Shown in pieces: positions 42,526 through 50,782 of a DNA stretch of 64,000 nt. The stretch spans positions 1 through 64,000 of the forward strand of contig NZ_ABEA03000084.1 in the NCBI RefSeq assembly GCF_000171235.2, given 5' to 3'. The notes beneath the pieces are model-generated. The model was not told where the DNA came from. It worked only from the letters and a program-made list of their open reading frames with translations, and searched no databases. A program made the translations under genes and the position numbers. Numbering within the stretch: the first letter of the stretch is position 1; every line of letters starts with the position of its first letter. This DNA is from Geminisphaera colitermitum TAV2 (lineage in GTDB: Bacteria > Verrucomicrobiota > Verrucomicrobiia > Opitutales > Opitutaceae).

Positions 42526-43572
42526 TCAGGGAGCGGTGTCCCAAGGCGCGGATATTGGTTGTTCAATGAGACCGGAGAGCGCGCCGGGCTGGCGGATTTC
42601 GCGTCCGAGCGTCGCGGGGGCGGCGGCCCATTTGGCGGATTCCATGTAGGTGCGCCAGAGGCGGGTGGTGTGCGGGTTGCGATGGACGATGAGATTGCTC
42701 ACGCGAATGACTCCGGATTTCTCGGTGGCGAGCTGTACCATGCCGTTGCCCCAGATGCGGACGTTTTCGCCTTCGAGCGTGGCTTCACGCTGGCAGAGAC
42801 CGATGCCGAGGTTGTCCCAGATGAGGAGGTCGCGGACGCGGGTGCGAGAGCGCTGGATGTTATAAATGCCGTTGTCGTTGCCGAAAAAACGGCCTTCGCG
42901 GATTTCGCTTTCGATGTCGTCGTGCGCGGAAAATCCTTCGTCGAGGTTGTGGCAGGCGGTGATGTTTTCGAAAAGGAGTCCGGTGCCGCGTCCGTGGAGG
43001 TTGAAGCCGTCATTGCGCGAGCCACTGGCGGTGAGGTTGCGGTAGCGGTGGTGCGAGACGTTGTGGATGCGAGCAGCGAAGCGGCGCGTGGAAATTTCCC
43101 AGCCGTCGGGCGTGACGTCGGGCCCAAGTGTGAGCGTTTTGCCTGCGGGGTCGTAGGTGATGGCGGAGGCGGACGAGGCGGGTGTGAATTGTCCCGTCAG
43201 CGCATCCTCGGGGATGCGTACGCCGTGGTGGCGGAGGACAAAGGGATAATCGGTCGTGACGTTCGCGATACGTTCAGGAGAGAAGGCAACAATATCGAAG
43301 CCGGTGATTTCGTTGCCGTTGCCTTCAATGGTGATGGGGGCGTCGGGCGTGCCGGAGCGCGGGATGAAGAGTTCTTCGCGGTAGGGGCCGCTGCCGGGGG
43401 CGAGCCAGAGGGTGTCGCCGGGGCGGGCTTGCGCGGAGGCGGCGGCAAGCGTGGGGAGGGCGGCGGGGTCGCGGGGATCGATATGGAGCCAGCGTGCGTC
43501 GGGCGGCGCGGACTGGAGGGCGAGGGCGGTGGCAAGGAAGGCAATGGAGCGGGCGGGGAGAGGATGGGGCAT
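42526..43572 (-). CDS. Secreted right-handed beta-helix protein
   Basis: The 348-residue protein has a signal-like N terminus (MPHPLPARSIAFLATALALQ). It opens with PGDTLWLAPGSGPYREELFIPRSGTPDAPITIEG, the standard entry of pectate-lyase-like beta-helix proteins. Rungs follow such as YRNLTASGSRNDGFNLHG, LLFENITACHNLDEGFSAHD and VRDLLIWDNLGIGLC. No clear catalytic set can be named; polysaccharide lyase, epimerase or hydrolase are all possible. It lies 27 bp after the larger beta-helix gene and 43 bp before the pseudopilin gene, all on the minus strand, so the four genes form one operon. Confidence 0.75.
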   Translation of the reverse strand: MPHPLPARSIAFLATALALQSAPPDARWLHIDPRDPAALPTLAAASAQARPGDTLWLAPGSGPYREELFIPRSGTPDAPITIEGNGNEITGFDIVAFSPERIANVTTDYPFVLRHHGVRIPEDALTGQFTPASSASAITYDPAGKTLTLGPDVTPDGWEISTRRFAARIHNVSHHRYRNLTASGSRNDGFNLHGRGTGLLFENITACHNLDEGFSAHDDIESEIREGRFFGNDNGIYNIQRSRTRVRDLLIWDNLGIGLCQREATLEGENVRIWGNGMVQLATEKSGVIRVSNLIVHRNPHTTRLWRTYMESAKWAAAPATLGREIRQPGALSGLIEQPISAPWDTAP

Positions 43573-43599
43573 GGCGGACTTCCGGGATTGAGTTTGTAT

Positions 43600-45384
43600 T
43601 CAGGGGTCAATGACGACGTGTTCGGAATTGTTTGCTTCGATGGGTCTGGCGGTGGTGAGGCCGAAGGGGTTTTTGTGCGAATCGGTGATGGTCGCCGCGT
43701 TCTGGTTGGCGCGGGTAATGGGGTTGTTTTTGACGAGGATGTTGGCGGCTTGGTTGATGTGGATGGCGGGGCCACCGACGTTTTCAATGGTGTTATGTTC
43801 GATGCGGATGTCGCGGTTGCGAGCGGCTAGGGGGGGGGGGGTATCGGGGGTTTCGCCACGATGCACGATGGAAATGGCCCCGGGGGTCCAAGCGGCTTTG
43901 CCCAAAAGTCCGGGATCAAAAGCGGAGTTTTTGATCGTGTTGCGGCGAAGGGTAATGTCGCTCACCCAACCGGCTTCACGAAAAGCGACAAATTCGTGTC
44001 CGAGTGTGATGGCGGATTGTTTGATGCCGTCGATGAAGTTGTCTTCAATGAGTCCGTGGCTGGCGAGGATGCGGAGGGCGCGTCCTCGGTGTTGGGTGAA
44101 CCGATTGTTGCGGATGATGTAGCCGGGCGCAGCAGTGGCGGGGATTTCAATGAGGTCGCCTGCTGAGGGAGTGAGCGGGGCGTCGAGTTTGAGGCGATAG
44201 AGGGTGAATTTTTCAAGGCGGGCGGCATCGGCTTGGTTGGAGCGGGGATAGAGGCGGCGGGCGAGATCGTGAAAGCGCGGGCCGGGCGCGGGATCAATGT
44301 CAATGTCGACAACGCGGGCAACGCCAGTGAGGTCGAAGTTGTCGCGTGCGAGCGTGCGCACTTCGTCGCCGGGACGGATGATCGTGGGGAAACTTTCGCG
44401 GCCATGCGGGCGAATGAGGTTGATGATGTTGTTCGCCGGATCGGCTTCGGCGACGACGAAGGCAATGCCGTGGAGGTTGACGGAGTCGTCGCCCATGCGC
44501 GAGAAATCGCAATTTTCAAGGATGGGGCCGGTGCGGGCGTAGGCGTAGTTGAAGCCGTCCGCCGAGCTGGAAAACAGGCGTGGAAGGGTTGCGCCGGAGG
44601 GGGGGGGGCCGGGGGTGATGGTAAGGTTTTTGAAGGTGTTTTGTCCGTCCATGAAGCGGAGCAGGATGGCGACGCCGGGGGCGCTGTGGACGGTGATGTG
44701 GTCGAGGGTGAGGTTGCGGCTGCGTTCGATGCGGAAGGCACCGCGTTCGCTCCTGATGTTCTGCACGAGGTGGTCGCCGGGGACGAGGTACGCGAGTTGC
44801 CAGCGTCGGTCGGCGGCAAAGGTGAGTTGTCCGCGGCGCGGAGTGAGAGCGCGGGCGGCGGTGGCGTAGATGTCGGGCGCGTCACGTTTCCATTCGTGGG
44901 TGTCGGGGGCGAAAATATGGGCGCGGTTGACAACGCGGTCGGACGTGAGGTCGGGATAGCCGTCGTGCACGGTCCAGACAAGGATGCCGGTGGCGGGGTC
45001 GATGGCGTCGATGGTGCCTTGCGTGAAAGGCAGCGGATCGAAGTCCACGGTAAAACCGCGCAAGGTGAGGTTTTCGCATTCGGTTATGGAGAAACCACCG
45101 TCCTTGAGGTTGGTGAAAACGAGCGTCGCTCCGTCGCCCTCAATGGTGAGGCCGGAGAGTTTGCGCAGGCGAAGGGCGGAGGCGAGCCGGTGTTCGCCAG
45201 CGGGGATTATGACACGGGCAACCCCACGCGCCACCGCGCCATCAATCAGCGTCTGAATGTTGGCGGCAGGGGAGAAGAAGGGGACGGACGGAGGCTCTTG
45301 CTGTGTGTTGTTTTCGGATACAACAGAGGCGGCAACGACAAGCGGCAGCGTGACTGTTACAAGCGCGATGAGTGGGCGGATCAT
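43600..45384 (-). CDS. Secreted right-handed beta-helix protein, GH110-like
   Basis: The ATG at 45384 overlaps the upstream stop by 4 bp (ATGA) and starts a signal peptide (IALVTVTLPLVVAASVVS). The 594-residue product parallels the protein at 6836 in order and motifs. Shared features are LTIEGDGATLVF, LTLRGFTVDFDPLPFTQGTIDAID and LTLDHITVHSAPGVAILL. The active-site-like ADGFNYAYARTGPILENC...GDDSVNLHG resembles GH110 enzymes. It also contains two in-frame C tracts on its sense strand (at 43830 and 44599), each in a proline-rich loop. Export to the periplasm or surface and action on galactose-containing glycan are inferred. Confidence 0.75.
   Translation of the reverse strand: MIRPLIALVTVTLPLVVAASVVSENNTQQEPPSVPFFSPAANIQTLIDGAVARGVARVIIPAGEHRLASALRLRKLSGLTIEGDGATLVFTNLKDGGFSITECENLTLRGFTVDFDPLPFTQGTIDAIDPATGILVWTVHDGYPDLTSDRVVNRAHIFAPDTHEWKRDAPDIYATAARALTPRRGQLTFAADRRWQLAYLVPGDHLVQNIRSERGAFRIERSRNLTLDHITVHSAPGVAILLRFMDGQNTFKNLTITPGPPPSGATLPRLFSSSADGFNYAYARTGPILENCDFSRMGDDSVNLHGIAFVVAEADPANNIINLIRPHGRESFPTIIRPGDEVRTLARDNFDLTGVARVVDIDIDPAPGPRFHDLARRLYPRSNQADAARLEKFTLYRLKLDAPLTPSAGDLIEIPATAAPGYIIRNNRFTQHRGRALRILASHGLIEDNFIDGIKQSAITLGHEFVAFREAGWVSDITLRRNTIKNSAFDPGLLGKAAWTPGAISIVHRGETPDTPPPLAARNRDIRIEHNTIENVGGPAIHINQAANILVKNNPITRANQNAATITDSHKNPFGLTTARPIEANNSEHVVIDP
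43830..43841 (-). repeat. In-frame C12 tract (sense) in beta-helix gene
   Basis: It encodes prolines between two beta-helix rungs (TPDTPPPLAARN). A second run of about ten lies at 44599-44608 in the same gene. Confidence 0.8.
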
Positions 45385-46199
45385 GAGCGGGAGCGGCAGG
45401 TGACGCGGCGGAGGCGAAGAAACCGGCAAGCACCACCGAGGGCAAGCACGGTGGCGCCGAGAAGCGACGCGACGGTGGCCGGCTCCGGAACGGGGGTGCC
45501 TTGGACGTAGAACTCGAATGCCCTGTTGGCGGTGGCCGTCACTAATGTTCCAAGTGCTCCAGTTCCTGTGTTGTTGAGGCGTTCGAGGGCAAGCCCGCCA
45601 GCATAGGCGGTGGTGCCGGTGGCGCCGATCTGGAATCCGAGGGTGATGCTGCGGCTGGCAGCCATCTCGTCGAAATGGAGCAACACGCCGTAAACGTTGC
45701 CCGCCTTCAGCCGTATGTTTGCTTCGGATACATCAAAGACGAGGTAATCGTTTTTGGCGATGGCGATGGCGGGTGTTTCGCCTGAAAGCGTTTTGAGCAC
45801 GGTGGCGGAAGAGGCGGAGAGGTCGGACGCGAAACTGTAAATGGTGAGCGTGAAGGGAGTTTCTTTGCAGGCGTTCGCCGTGGTCGTATTAAGCCCCGAC
45901 GAGACGAAAAACGCGATCGAATCAAAGGTGGCGTCATGCGTGGCGGTAAAGGACTGTCCAACGTCGCGCCAGCCGTCGCTTGAGGCGCTTGTATCGGCGC
46001 GCCAACCTCGTCCATCGGTGCCTGTTGGCGTGAAGGAGGCGACGAGATTGTTGGCGGGTTTGAGCGTCGTGGCGCTAAGTGTGGCTTCGGGATTGGCAGC
46101 GCGGGCGGATGTCGTCCCAAGGATAAATAAAAGCACGGCGGCGAAGACGAAAGCTGGGCCTGTATGTGCGAAACGGAGTGATGTTTGGATGGTTTTCAT
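45381..46199 (-). CDS. PEP-CTERM sorting-domain protein
   Basis: The ATG at 46199 (MKTIQTSLRFAH) gives a signal peptide with core FVFAAVLLFILGTTSARA. The 272-residue protein has a beta-sandwich middle, including GQSFTATHDATFDSIAFFVSSG, LTIYSF and YGVLLHFDEM, that resembles choice-of-anchor domains. It ends with PVPEPATVASLLGATVLALGGACRFLRLRR, a canonical PEP-CTERM signal followed by an extra basic tail. It is exported and processed by an exosortase encoded elsewhere. It is the first gene of the four-gene minus-strand operon and is coupled by ATGA to the beta-helix gene. The 39-bp conserved element at 46306 lies about 107 bp upstream. Confidence 0.85.
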   Translation of the reverse strand: MKTIQTSLRFAHTGPAFVFAAVLLFILGTTSARAANPEATLSATTLKPANNLVASFTPTGTDGRGWRADTSASSDGWRDVGQSFTATHDATFDSIAFFVSSGLNTTTANACKETPFTLTIYSFASDLSASSATVLKTLSGETPAIAIAKNDYLVFDVSEANIRLKAGNVYGVLLHFDEMAASRSITLGFQIGATGTTAYAGGLALERLNNTGTGALGTLVTATANRAFEFYVQGTPVPEPATVASLLGATVLALGGACRFLRLRRVTCRSRS

Positions 46200-46305
46200 G
46201 GCGGAAGAGATGGGATGATTTTTGGGGAAAGATGCGGGTGTGGGGTGGCCGATATGGCCGGAAATCATGCGACGGTTTTCATTTTACCGGTTTTGCGGAG
46301 ATCCT

Positions 46306-46344
46306 GTCTTTGGCAAAATGGGCCATAATTTTATCCTTTCGGGA
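46306..46344 (-). promoter_or_regulatory. 39-bp conserved promoter element, copy B
   Basis: Read on the minus strand: TCCCGAAA, then TGGCC, then TTTTGCCAAAGAC, the same length as the copies at 32881 and 47577. It is upstream of the PEP-CTERM operon. Confidence 0.62.
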
Positions 46345-46345
46345 A

Positions 46346-46360
46346 GGGGGGGGGGGGGGG
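46346..46360 (-). repeat. Poly-C tract (sense), about 15
   Basis: It directly adjoins the 39-bp element and lies about 145 bp upstream of the PEP-CTERM gene, just beyond the stop codon of the dehydrogenase gene at 46374. Confidence 0.85.
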
Positions 46361-46373
46361 ACAGGAGAGGTGT

Positions 46374-47510
46374 TCAGCCCACCTTGACGGGTTGGCCGAT
46401 TTCGCGGCTACGCAAAGCGGCCTGGGTGATCTCAACGGCGCGCAGGCCGTCCACCGCCGTGGCGGAAATCTGTTCCGCACCCGATCGGATGCACTCCGCG
46501 AAATTGTCAATCGCCGCCTGCCAACCCTTGTCCACCGAGTAGTTGATGAGCGGCAGACGCGTGTCCTTCTGCCGCGAATAATCAGGGTCCAATGGCGACA
46601 GGCGTGACAGCCGCTCGGTTTGTTCGAAGATTTCTTTACGAAGTTCAGTCAAGGCCGGATAACCGCGACGCTCCAGTTCGGCGACATGCGCTTGCTCGCG
46701 AAATGGATGAAAATGTCCCGCGAAACACTTCACATCGGGATCGTCGGCGGAGAGGCCGAAATTTCGCACTTCCACAAACTCCTCAACCACGAGCATCCCC
46801 TGCGCCGCCACCGCCTCGAAGTGCTCTTTGGGCGTTTGCCACGAAGCATAGCCGCTGCTCAGCAAGGTCGCAGTGGCACCCGACGCAAAAACCAGCAACA
46901 GGCTCTCGTCATCCTGTCGTCCGCTCCGGCAATAGACCTCCGTCACCTCACTCCCCGCAAAGAAGCGCAGGATGTCGAAAATATGGCACAACTCGTGAAT
47001 CATCCGCTTGCCGCCGCCGAACCTAATGCCCCAATTGAGCGAATAGGTGTCGGCGATCCGGTAAAACATGTTTTGGGCGCCGCCGTTTTTGAGTAACATT
47101 TCGCGTGCATAGCGATACGCCGGAGCGCAACGGCGGTTCATGCCGACGGCCACGCGCAACGCGCTTTCGCGCTGCGCCCGGAGCACCTGCTCGCAAGCCT
47201 CCGTGGTCTCGGCCAACGGTTTTTCCACATACACGTGTTTGCCCGCGGCCAGTGCCTCAAGCGTGAGCGGCACGTGCGAGTCCTCCCGCGTGGCAATGAC
47301 GACGCCTTCGATGTCCGCCGAGGCCAGGATTTTTTTATAATCGGTTTCCAGCCGCTTCACGGAGTAGCATTCGCCAAGTTCCTTGAGAACGTCACCGCGC
47401 AGGTCGCACAAAGCGGTCAGTTCCGCGACGTCCGATTTGTAGATGTTGGGAATATGCTGGTTTTGCGCCAGCCCGCCCGTGCCGATAACCGCCAGTTTTG
47501 TCTTGTTCAT
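46374..47510 (-). CDS. Gfo/Idh/MocA-family oxidoreductase
   Basis: The ATG at 47510 (MNKTKLAVIGTGGLAQNQHIP) is preferred over the long upstream extension, which would run through the 39-bp element. The 378-residue protein has a Rossmann start AVIGTGGLAQ, the dehydrogenase lysine motif GKHVYVEKPLAETTEAC, and a middle segment GGKRMIHELCHIFDILRFFAG where family members carry the catalytic His. Oxidation of a sugar or cyclitol with NAD(P) is expected. It stands between the PEP-CTERM operon and the divergent Fur-suf region. Sharing the 39-bp element with the PEP-CTERM operon and the 33-kb module suggests a common regulon. Confidence 0.88.
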   Translation of the reverse strand: MNKTKLAVIGTGGLAQNQHIPNIYKSDVAELTALCDLRGDVLKELGECYSVKRLETDYKKILASADIEGVVIATREDSHVPLTLEALAAGKHVYVEKPLAETTEACEQVLRAQRESALRVAVGMNRRCAPAYRYAREMLLKNGGAQNMFYRIADTYSLNWGIRFGGGKRMIHELCHIFDILRFFAGSEVTEVYCRSGRQDDESLLLVFASGATATLLSSGYASWQTPKEHFEAVAAQGMLVVEEFVEVRNFGLSADDPDVKCFAGHFHPFREQAHVAELERRGYPALTELRKEIFEQTERLSRLSPLDPDYSRQKDTRLPLINYSVDKGWQAAIDNFAECIRSGAEQISATAVDGLRAVEITQAALRSREIGQPVKVG

Positions 47511-47576
47511 AATTTTGCAATGGGGATCCCCATTTTTCGATGGGACCCCCAGAGTGTATTCAGTTTCCTGCACCGC

Positions 47577-47615
47577 GTCTTTGGCAAAACAGGCCACAGT
47601 TTTGCTTTTTCGGGA
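47577..47615 (-). promoter_or_regulatory. 39-bp conserved promoter element, copy C
   Basis: Minus strand: TCCCGAAA, TGGCC, TTTTGCCAAAGAC, in register with the other two copies. It ends 66 bp before the ATG of the dehydrogenase gene. Confidence 0.62.
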
Positions 47616-47675
47616 CAACTCCCCCCTCCGCCGCCCTCCATCGTTCCTCTCCTCCTAACGCCAACCTCACGTTTC

Positions 47676-47719
47676 TTAGAATAATTCCAATTCTCGCTTG
47701 CGATTTAGAACCATTCTAA
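47676..47719. promoter_or_regulatory. Twin Fur/PerR-type operator boxes
   Basis: TTAGAATAATTCCAA (47676-47690) and TTAGAACCATTCTAA (47705-47719): two 15-bp palindromes with centres 29 bp apart, close in form to PerR/Fur boxes. They lie 41 bp before the ATG of the Fur-family gene, so autoregulation is likely. Confidence 0.7.
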
Positions 47720-47760
47720 TTTCTTGCGCCATTCACCGATACGACCACCGCCCGACTCGC

Positions 47761-48204
47761 ATGGTTTCCACCGCACATCACGACCACAACGACACCGCTC
47801 TCGCGCCTCCCGCTCAACGCCTGGCGCACAGCGGACTGCGCAGCACCCCGCAGCGCGAACTCGTTTACAATGTGCTCCTTACCCAACGCGACCACCCCAC
47901 CGCCGACGAAGTCTTCGCCCGCGTAAAAACCGAACTCCCAGGCATCTCCCTCGCCACCGTTTACAACTGCCTCGAAGCCCTTGTCGCCCACGACCTCGTC
48001 CGCGCCGTCCACTTCGAGCGCGCCCCCACCCGTTACTGCCCCCACCTCCAGCCCCACGCCCATTTTCACGATGAGGACACGGGCAACATTCAGGACATCG
48101 ACCTCCCCCCCCCCCTCCTCGCCCAACTCAAATCCCTCCTCCCCCCCGGCTACTCCGCCGATGCCATCGACATCACCTTTCGCGGCCACGCCACCAAAAC
48201 CTGA
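47761..48204 (+). CDS. Fur-family transcriptional regulator (atypical)
   Basis: The 147-residue protein starts at ATG 47761. The winged helix reads LAHSGLRSTPQRELVYNVLLTQRDHPTADEVFARVKTELPGISLATVYNCLEALVAHDLV, the standard Fur fold. The C-terminal half has the His-rich metal site HAHFHDEDTGNIQDID, but both structural Cys pairs of ordinary Fur/PerR proteins are absent; DEDT stands where Cys-x-x-Cys is expected. It directly precedes sufC (74 bp) with twin palindromic boxes upstream, so it probably senses iron, peroxide or cluster status and controls the suf genes. Loss of the zinc Cys resembles some SufR-replacement or Irr-like regulators; the exact signal is unknown. Confidence 0.82.
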   Translation: MVSTAHHDHNDTALAPPAQRLAHSGLRSTPQRELVYNVLLTQRDHPTADEVFARVKTELPGISLATVYNCLEALVAHDLVRAVHFERAPTRYCPHLQPHAHFHDEDTGNIQDIDLPPPLLAQLKSLLPPGYSADAIDITFRGHATKT

Positions 48205-48278
48205 CCGCCTCCCACGCACCGCGCTCCGCCGCCATCCTCCATTCTTAATTCTTAACTTTTAATTCTTACTTTTCACTC

Positions 48279-49058
48279 ATGCACACGCTTGAAATCCGCG
48301 ACCTGTACGTAGCGCTCACCGAGAGCCCCGACAAAAACATCGTCAAGGGAGTCACCCTCACGATCAAGACCGGCGAAGTTCACGCCATCATGGGCCCCAA
48401 CGGCACCGGCAAGTCCACCCTCTCCAAAGCCATTGCCGGCCATCCCGACTACGCGATCACCAGCGGCGACGTCCTCCTTGACGGCAAATCCATCCTCGAA
48501 ATGGAACCCGACGAACGCGCCCGCGCCGGCATCTTTCTCGCCTTCCAATACCCGAGCGAAATCCCCGGCGTCTCCATCGCCAATTTCCTCCGTGCCGCCC
48601 TCCAAGCCCGCCTCGGCGAAGGCGAAGACATCGACGCCACCGCGTATTACAAAAAACTCTACGGCAAGATGGACCTCCTCAAAATCGACCGCAAATTCAC
48701 CTCGCGGTCCGTGAATGAAGGCTTTTCCGGCGGCGAGAAAAAACGCTGCGAAATCCTCCAGATGGCCATGCTCGAACCCGCCTTCGGCCTCATGGACGAA
48801 ACCGACTCCGGCCTCGACATCGACGCCCTCAAAATCGTTGCCGAAGGCGTCAACACCCTGCGCACCGCCGCCACCCCGCCCGGCGTCCTTCTCATCACTC
48901 ACTACCAGCGCCTCCTCAACCACATCATCCCCGACCACGTGCACGTCATGTATGACGGCCGCATCGTGAAGAGCGGCGACAAAGACCTCGCCCTCGAACT
49001 CGAAGCCAAGGGTTACGACTGGGTCAAAGACCTCGTCCTCGAACCCGCCACCGCCTGA
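48279..49058 (+). CDS. sufC: Fe-S cluster assembly ATPase SufC
   Basis: The 259-residue ABC-type ATPase has Walker A in [14 protein letters not shown]-loop [14 protein letters not shown], signature [12 protein letters not shown], Walker [16 protein letters not shown] and a final switch His in [13 protein letters not shown]. It is cytoplasmic and forms the SufBC2D scaffold with the next two genes, in which its ATPase cycle drives cluster assembly. It is the first suf gene, 74 bp after the Fur-family gene. An AT-rich row of TTAATTCTT words lies just upstream. No sufS, sufE or sufU gene is present in the window. Confidence 0.96.
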   Translation: MHTLEIRDLYVALTESPDKNIVKGVTLTIKTGEVHAIMGPNGTGKSTLSKAIAGHPDYAITSGDVLLDGKSILEMEPDERARAGIFLAFQYPSEIPGVSIANFLRAALQARLGEGEDIDATAYYKKLYGKMDLLKIDRKFTSRSVNEGFSGGEKKRCEILQMAMLEPAFGLMDETDSGLDIDALKIVAEGVNTLRTAATPPGVLLITHYQRLLNHIIPDHVHVMYDGRIVKSGDKDLALELEAKGYDWVKDLVLEPATA

Positions 49059-49149
49059 CCCGCGACCGCCGCCACCACACCACCACCACCACCGCCGCCG
49101 CCGCCGCTGTCACTAAAAATTCACTACACTCATTGGCCCCATCGGGCGC

Positions 49150-50646
49150 ATGAGTCACCATAAGGCCCAACCCGCCATGTCCGACACCGCCACACTCACC
49201 ACCGACGCCGCAGCCACCGCTGACGACGACGCCCCCGCCACCATCGAAAACCCCACCGTCGGCATCGACCAGACCGTCGGCGACTTCACCTACGACGTCG
49301 CCTACGAATTCGACGCCGGCTCCGGCCTCTCCGAAAACACCGTCCGCTACATCAGCGCCGTCAAAAAAGAGGCACCGTGGATACTCGAATTCCGCCTCAA
49401 CGCCCTCAAGACCTTCCTCGACAAACCCATGCCCACGCACTGGGCCACGAAGGATCTGGAGAACATCGACTTCGCCAAAATCCGCTACTACCTCGCCCAA
49501 GGCCAGAAGCCCAAACGCACCTGGGACGAAGTCCCCGACGACATCAAAAAAACCTTTGAACGCCTCGGCATCCCCGAACAAGAGCGCAAGTTTCTCGCCG
49601 GCGTCGAAGCCCAGTTCGACAGCGAAGCCGCGTATTCAAACGTCAAGGACATCGTCGCCAAGCAAGGCGTCATCTTCATGAACTCCACCGAAGCCCTGCG
49701 CGAACACCCCGAGTTGTTTCGCAAATGGTTCGGCAAAGTCATCCCCACCGCCGACAACAAATTCTCCGCCCTCAACAGCGCCGTCTTCAGCGGCGGCTCG
49801 TTCATCTACGTCCCCCCCGGCGTCAAAGTCGCCCAACCTCTGCAAGCCTACTTCCGCATCAACGCCGAAAACTTCGGCCAGTTTGAGCGCACCCTCATCA
49901 TCGCCGACGAAGGCGCCGAAGTCACCTACATGGAAGGCTGCACCGCGCCCAAGTTCAGCACCTCCACCCTCCACTCCGCCGTTGTCGAACTCGTCGCCCT
50001 CAAAGGCGCGAAAATCCAATACATCACCGTCCAGAACTGGGCCCCCAACGTTTACAACCTCGTCACCAAGCGCGGCCTCGCCCACGAAAACGCCGAAATC
50101 AAGTGGATCGACTGCAACATCGGCAGCCGCCTCACCATGAAGTATCCCGGCGTCGTCCTCAAAGGCCGCAAAGCCCGCGGCGAAGTGATCTCCATTGCCC
50201 TCGCCAACGACGGCCAGCACCAGGACACCGGTGCCAAGATGATCCACGCCGCCGACGAGACCACCTCCACCATTGTATCCAAATCCATCAGCGTCGGTCA
50301 GGGCCGCGCCACCTACCGCGGCCAGGTGCACATCCCCAAGCACCTCAAAGGATGCAAGAACAACACCGAATGCGACGCCCTCCTCATCAACACCAACAGC
50401 CGCACTGACACCTATCCCGCCATCACCGTGCGCGGCGACACCCACGCCGTGCAGCACGAGGCCAGCGTGTCGAAAGTCAGCGAAGAACAGATCTTCTACA
50501 TGCAACAACGCGGCCTCACCGAAGCCCAGGCCATGAGCCTCGCCGTCAACGGATTCGTCAACGACCTCGTCCGCCAGTTCCCCATGGAATACAGCGTCGA
50601 GCTCAAACGCCTCATCGACCTCGAAATGGAAGGCTCCGTCGGCTGA
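49150..50646 (+). CDS. sufB: Fe-S cluster assembly scaffold SufB
   Basis: The 498-residue beta-helix scaffold protein shows segments highly typical of Suf[68 protein letters not shown] and [22 protein letters not shown]. The closing [30 protein letters not shown] is also typical. Two starts are possible: ATG 49150 or ATG 49177; neither has a clear Shine-Dalgarno. It receives sulfur and assembles clusters with SufC and SufD. A CAC/GCC microsatellite (about 49076-49107) lies in the 91-bp space after sufC. A long hairpin separates it from sufD. Confidence 0.95.
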   Translation: MSHHKAQPAMSDTATLTTDAAATADDDAPATIENPTVGIDQTVGDFTYDVAYEFDAGSGLSENTVRYISAVKKEAPWILEFRLNALKTFLDKPMPTHWATKDLENIDFAKIRYYLAQGQKPKRTWDEVPDDIKKTFERLGIPEQERKFLAGVEAQFDSEAAYSNVKDIVAKQGVIFMNSTEALREHPELFRKWFGKVIPTADNKFSALNSAVFSGGSFIYVPPGVKVAQPLQAYFRINAENFGQFERTLIIADEGAEVTYMEGCTAPKFSTSTLHSAVVELVALKGAKIQYITVQNWAPNVYNLVTKRGLAHENAEIKWIDCNIGSRLTMKYPGVVLKGRKARGEVISIALANDGQHQDTGAKMIHAADETTSTIVSKSISVGQGRATYRGQVHIPKHLKGCKNNTECDALLINTNSRTDTYPAITVRGDTHAVQHEASVSKVSEEQIFYMQQRGLTEAQAMSLAVNGFVNDLVRQFPMEYSVELKRLIDLEMEGSVG

Positions 50647-50655
50647 TGCCGACGT

Positions 50656-50778
50656 GAAAAAGCTGAACGCTGAAAAGCTGAAAGCTGAAATTCCAAATCA
50701 CCCACCCACCGCCACCACCAACCTACTCTGTCGAACTGCTGATTTTCAGTTTTCAGCTTTTCAGTTTTCAGCTTTTTC
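50656..50778. repeat. Long word-type inverted repeat before sufD
   Basis: Arms of about 36 bp made of repeated GCTGAAAA words (GAAAAAGCTGAACGCTGAAA on the left, complementary on the right) flank a 50-bp loop. The right arm ends four bases before the sufD ATG, so the hairpin would cover its ribosome-binding region. Confidence 0.85.
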
Positions 50779-50782
50779 AAAA

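Noticed and set aside
49076-49107. CAC/GCC trinucleotide run between sufC and sufB
   Set aside because: Short microsatellite without symmetry; nothing links it to regulation.
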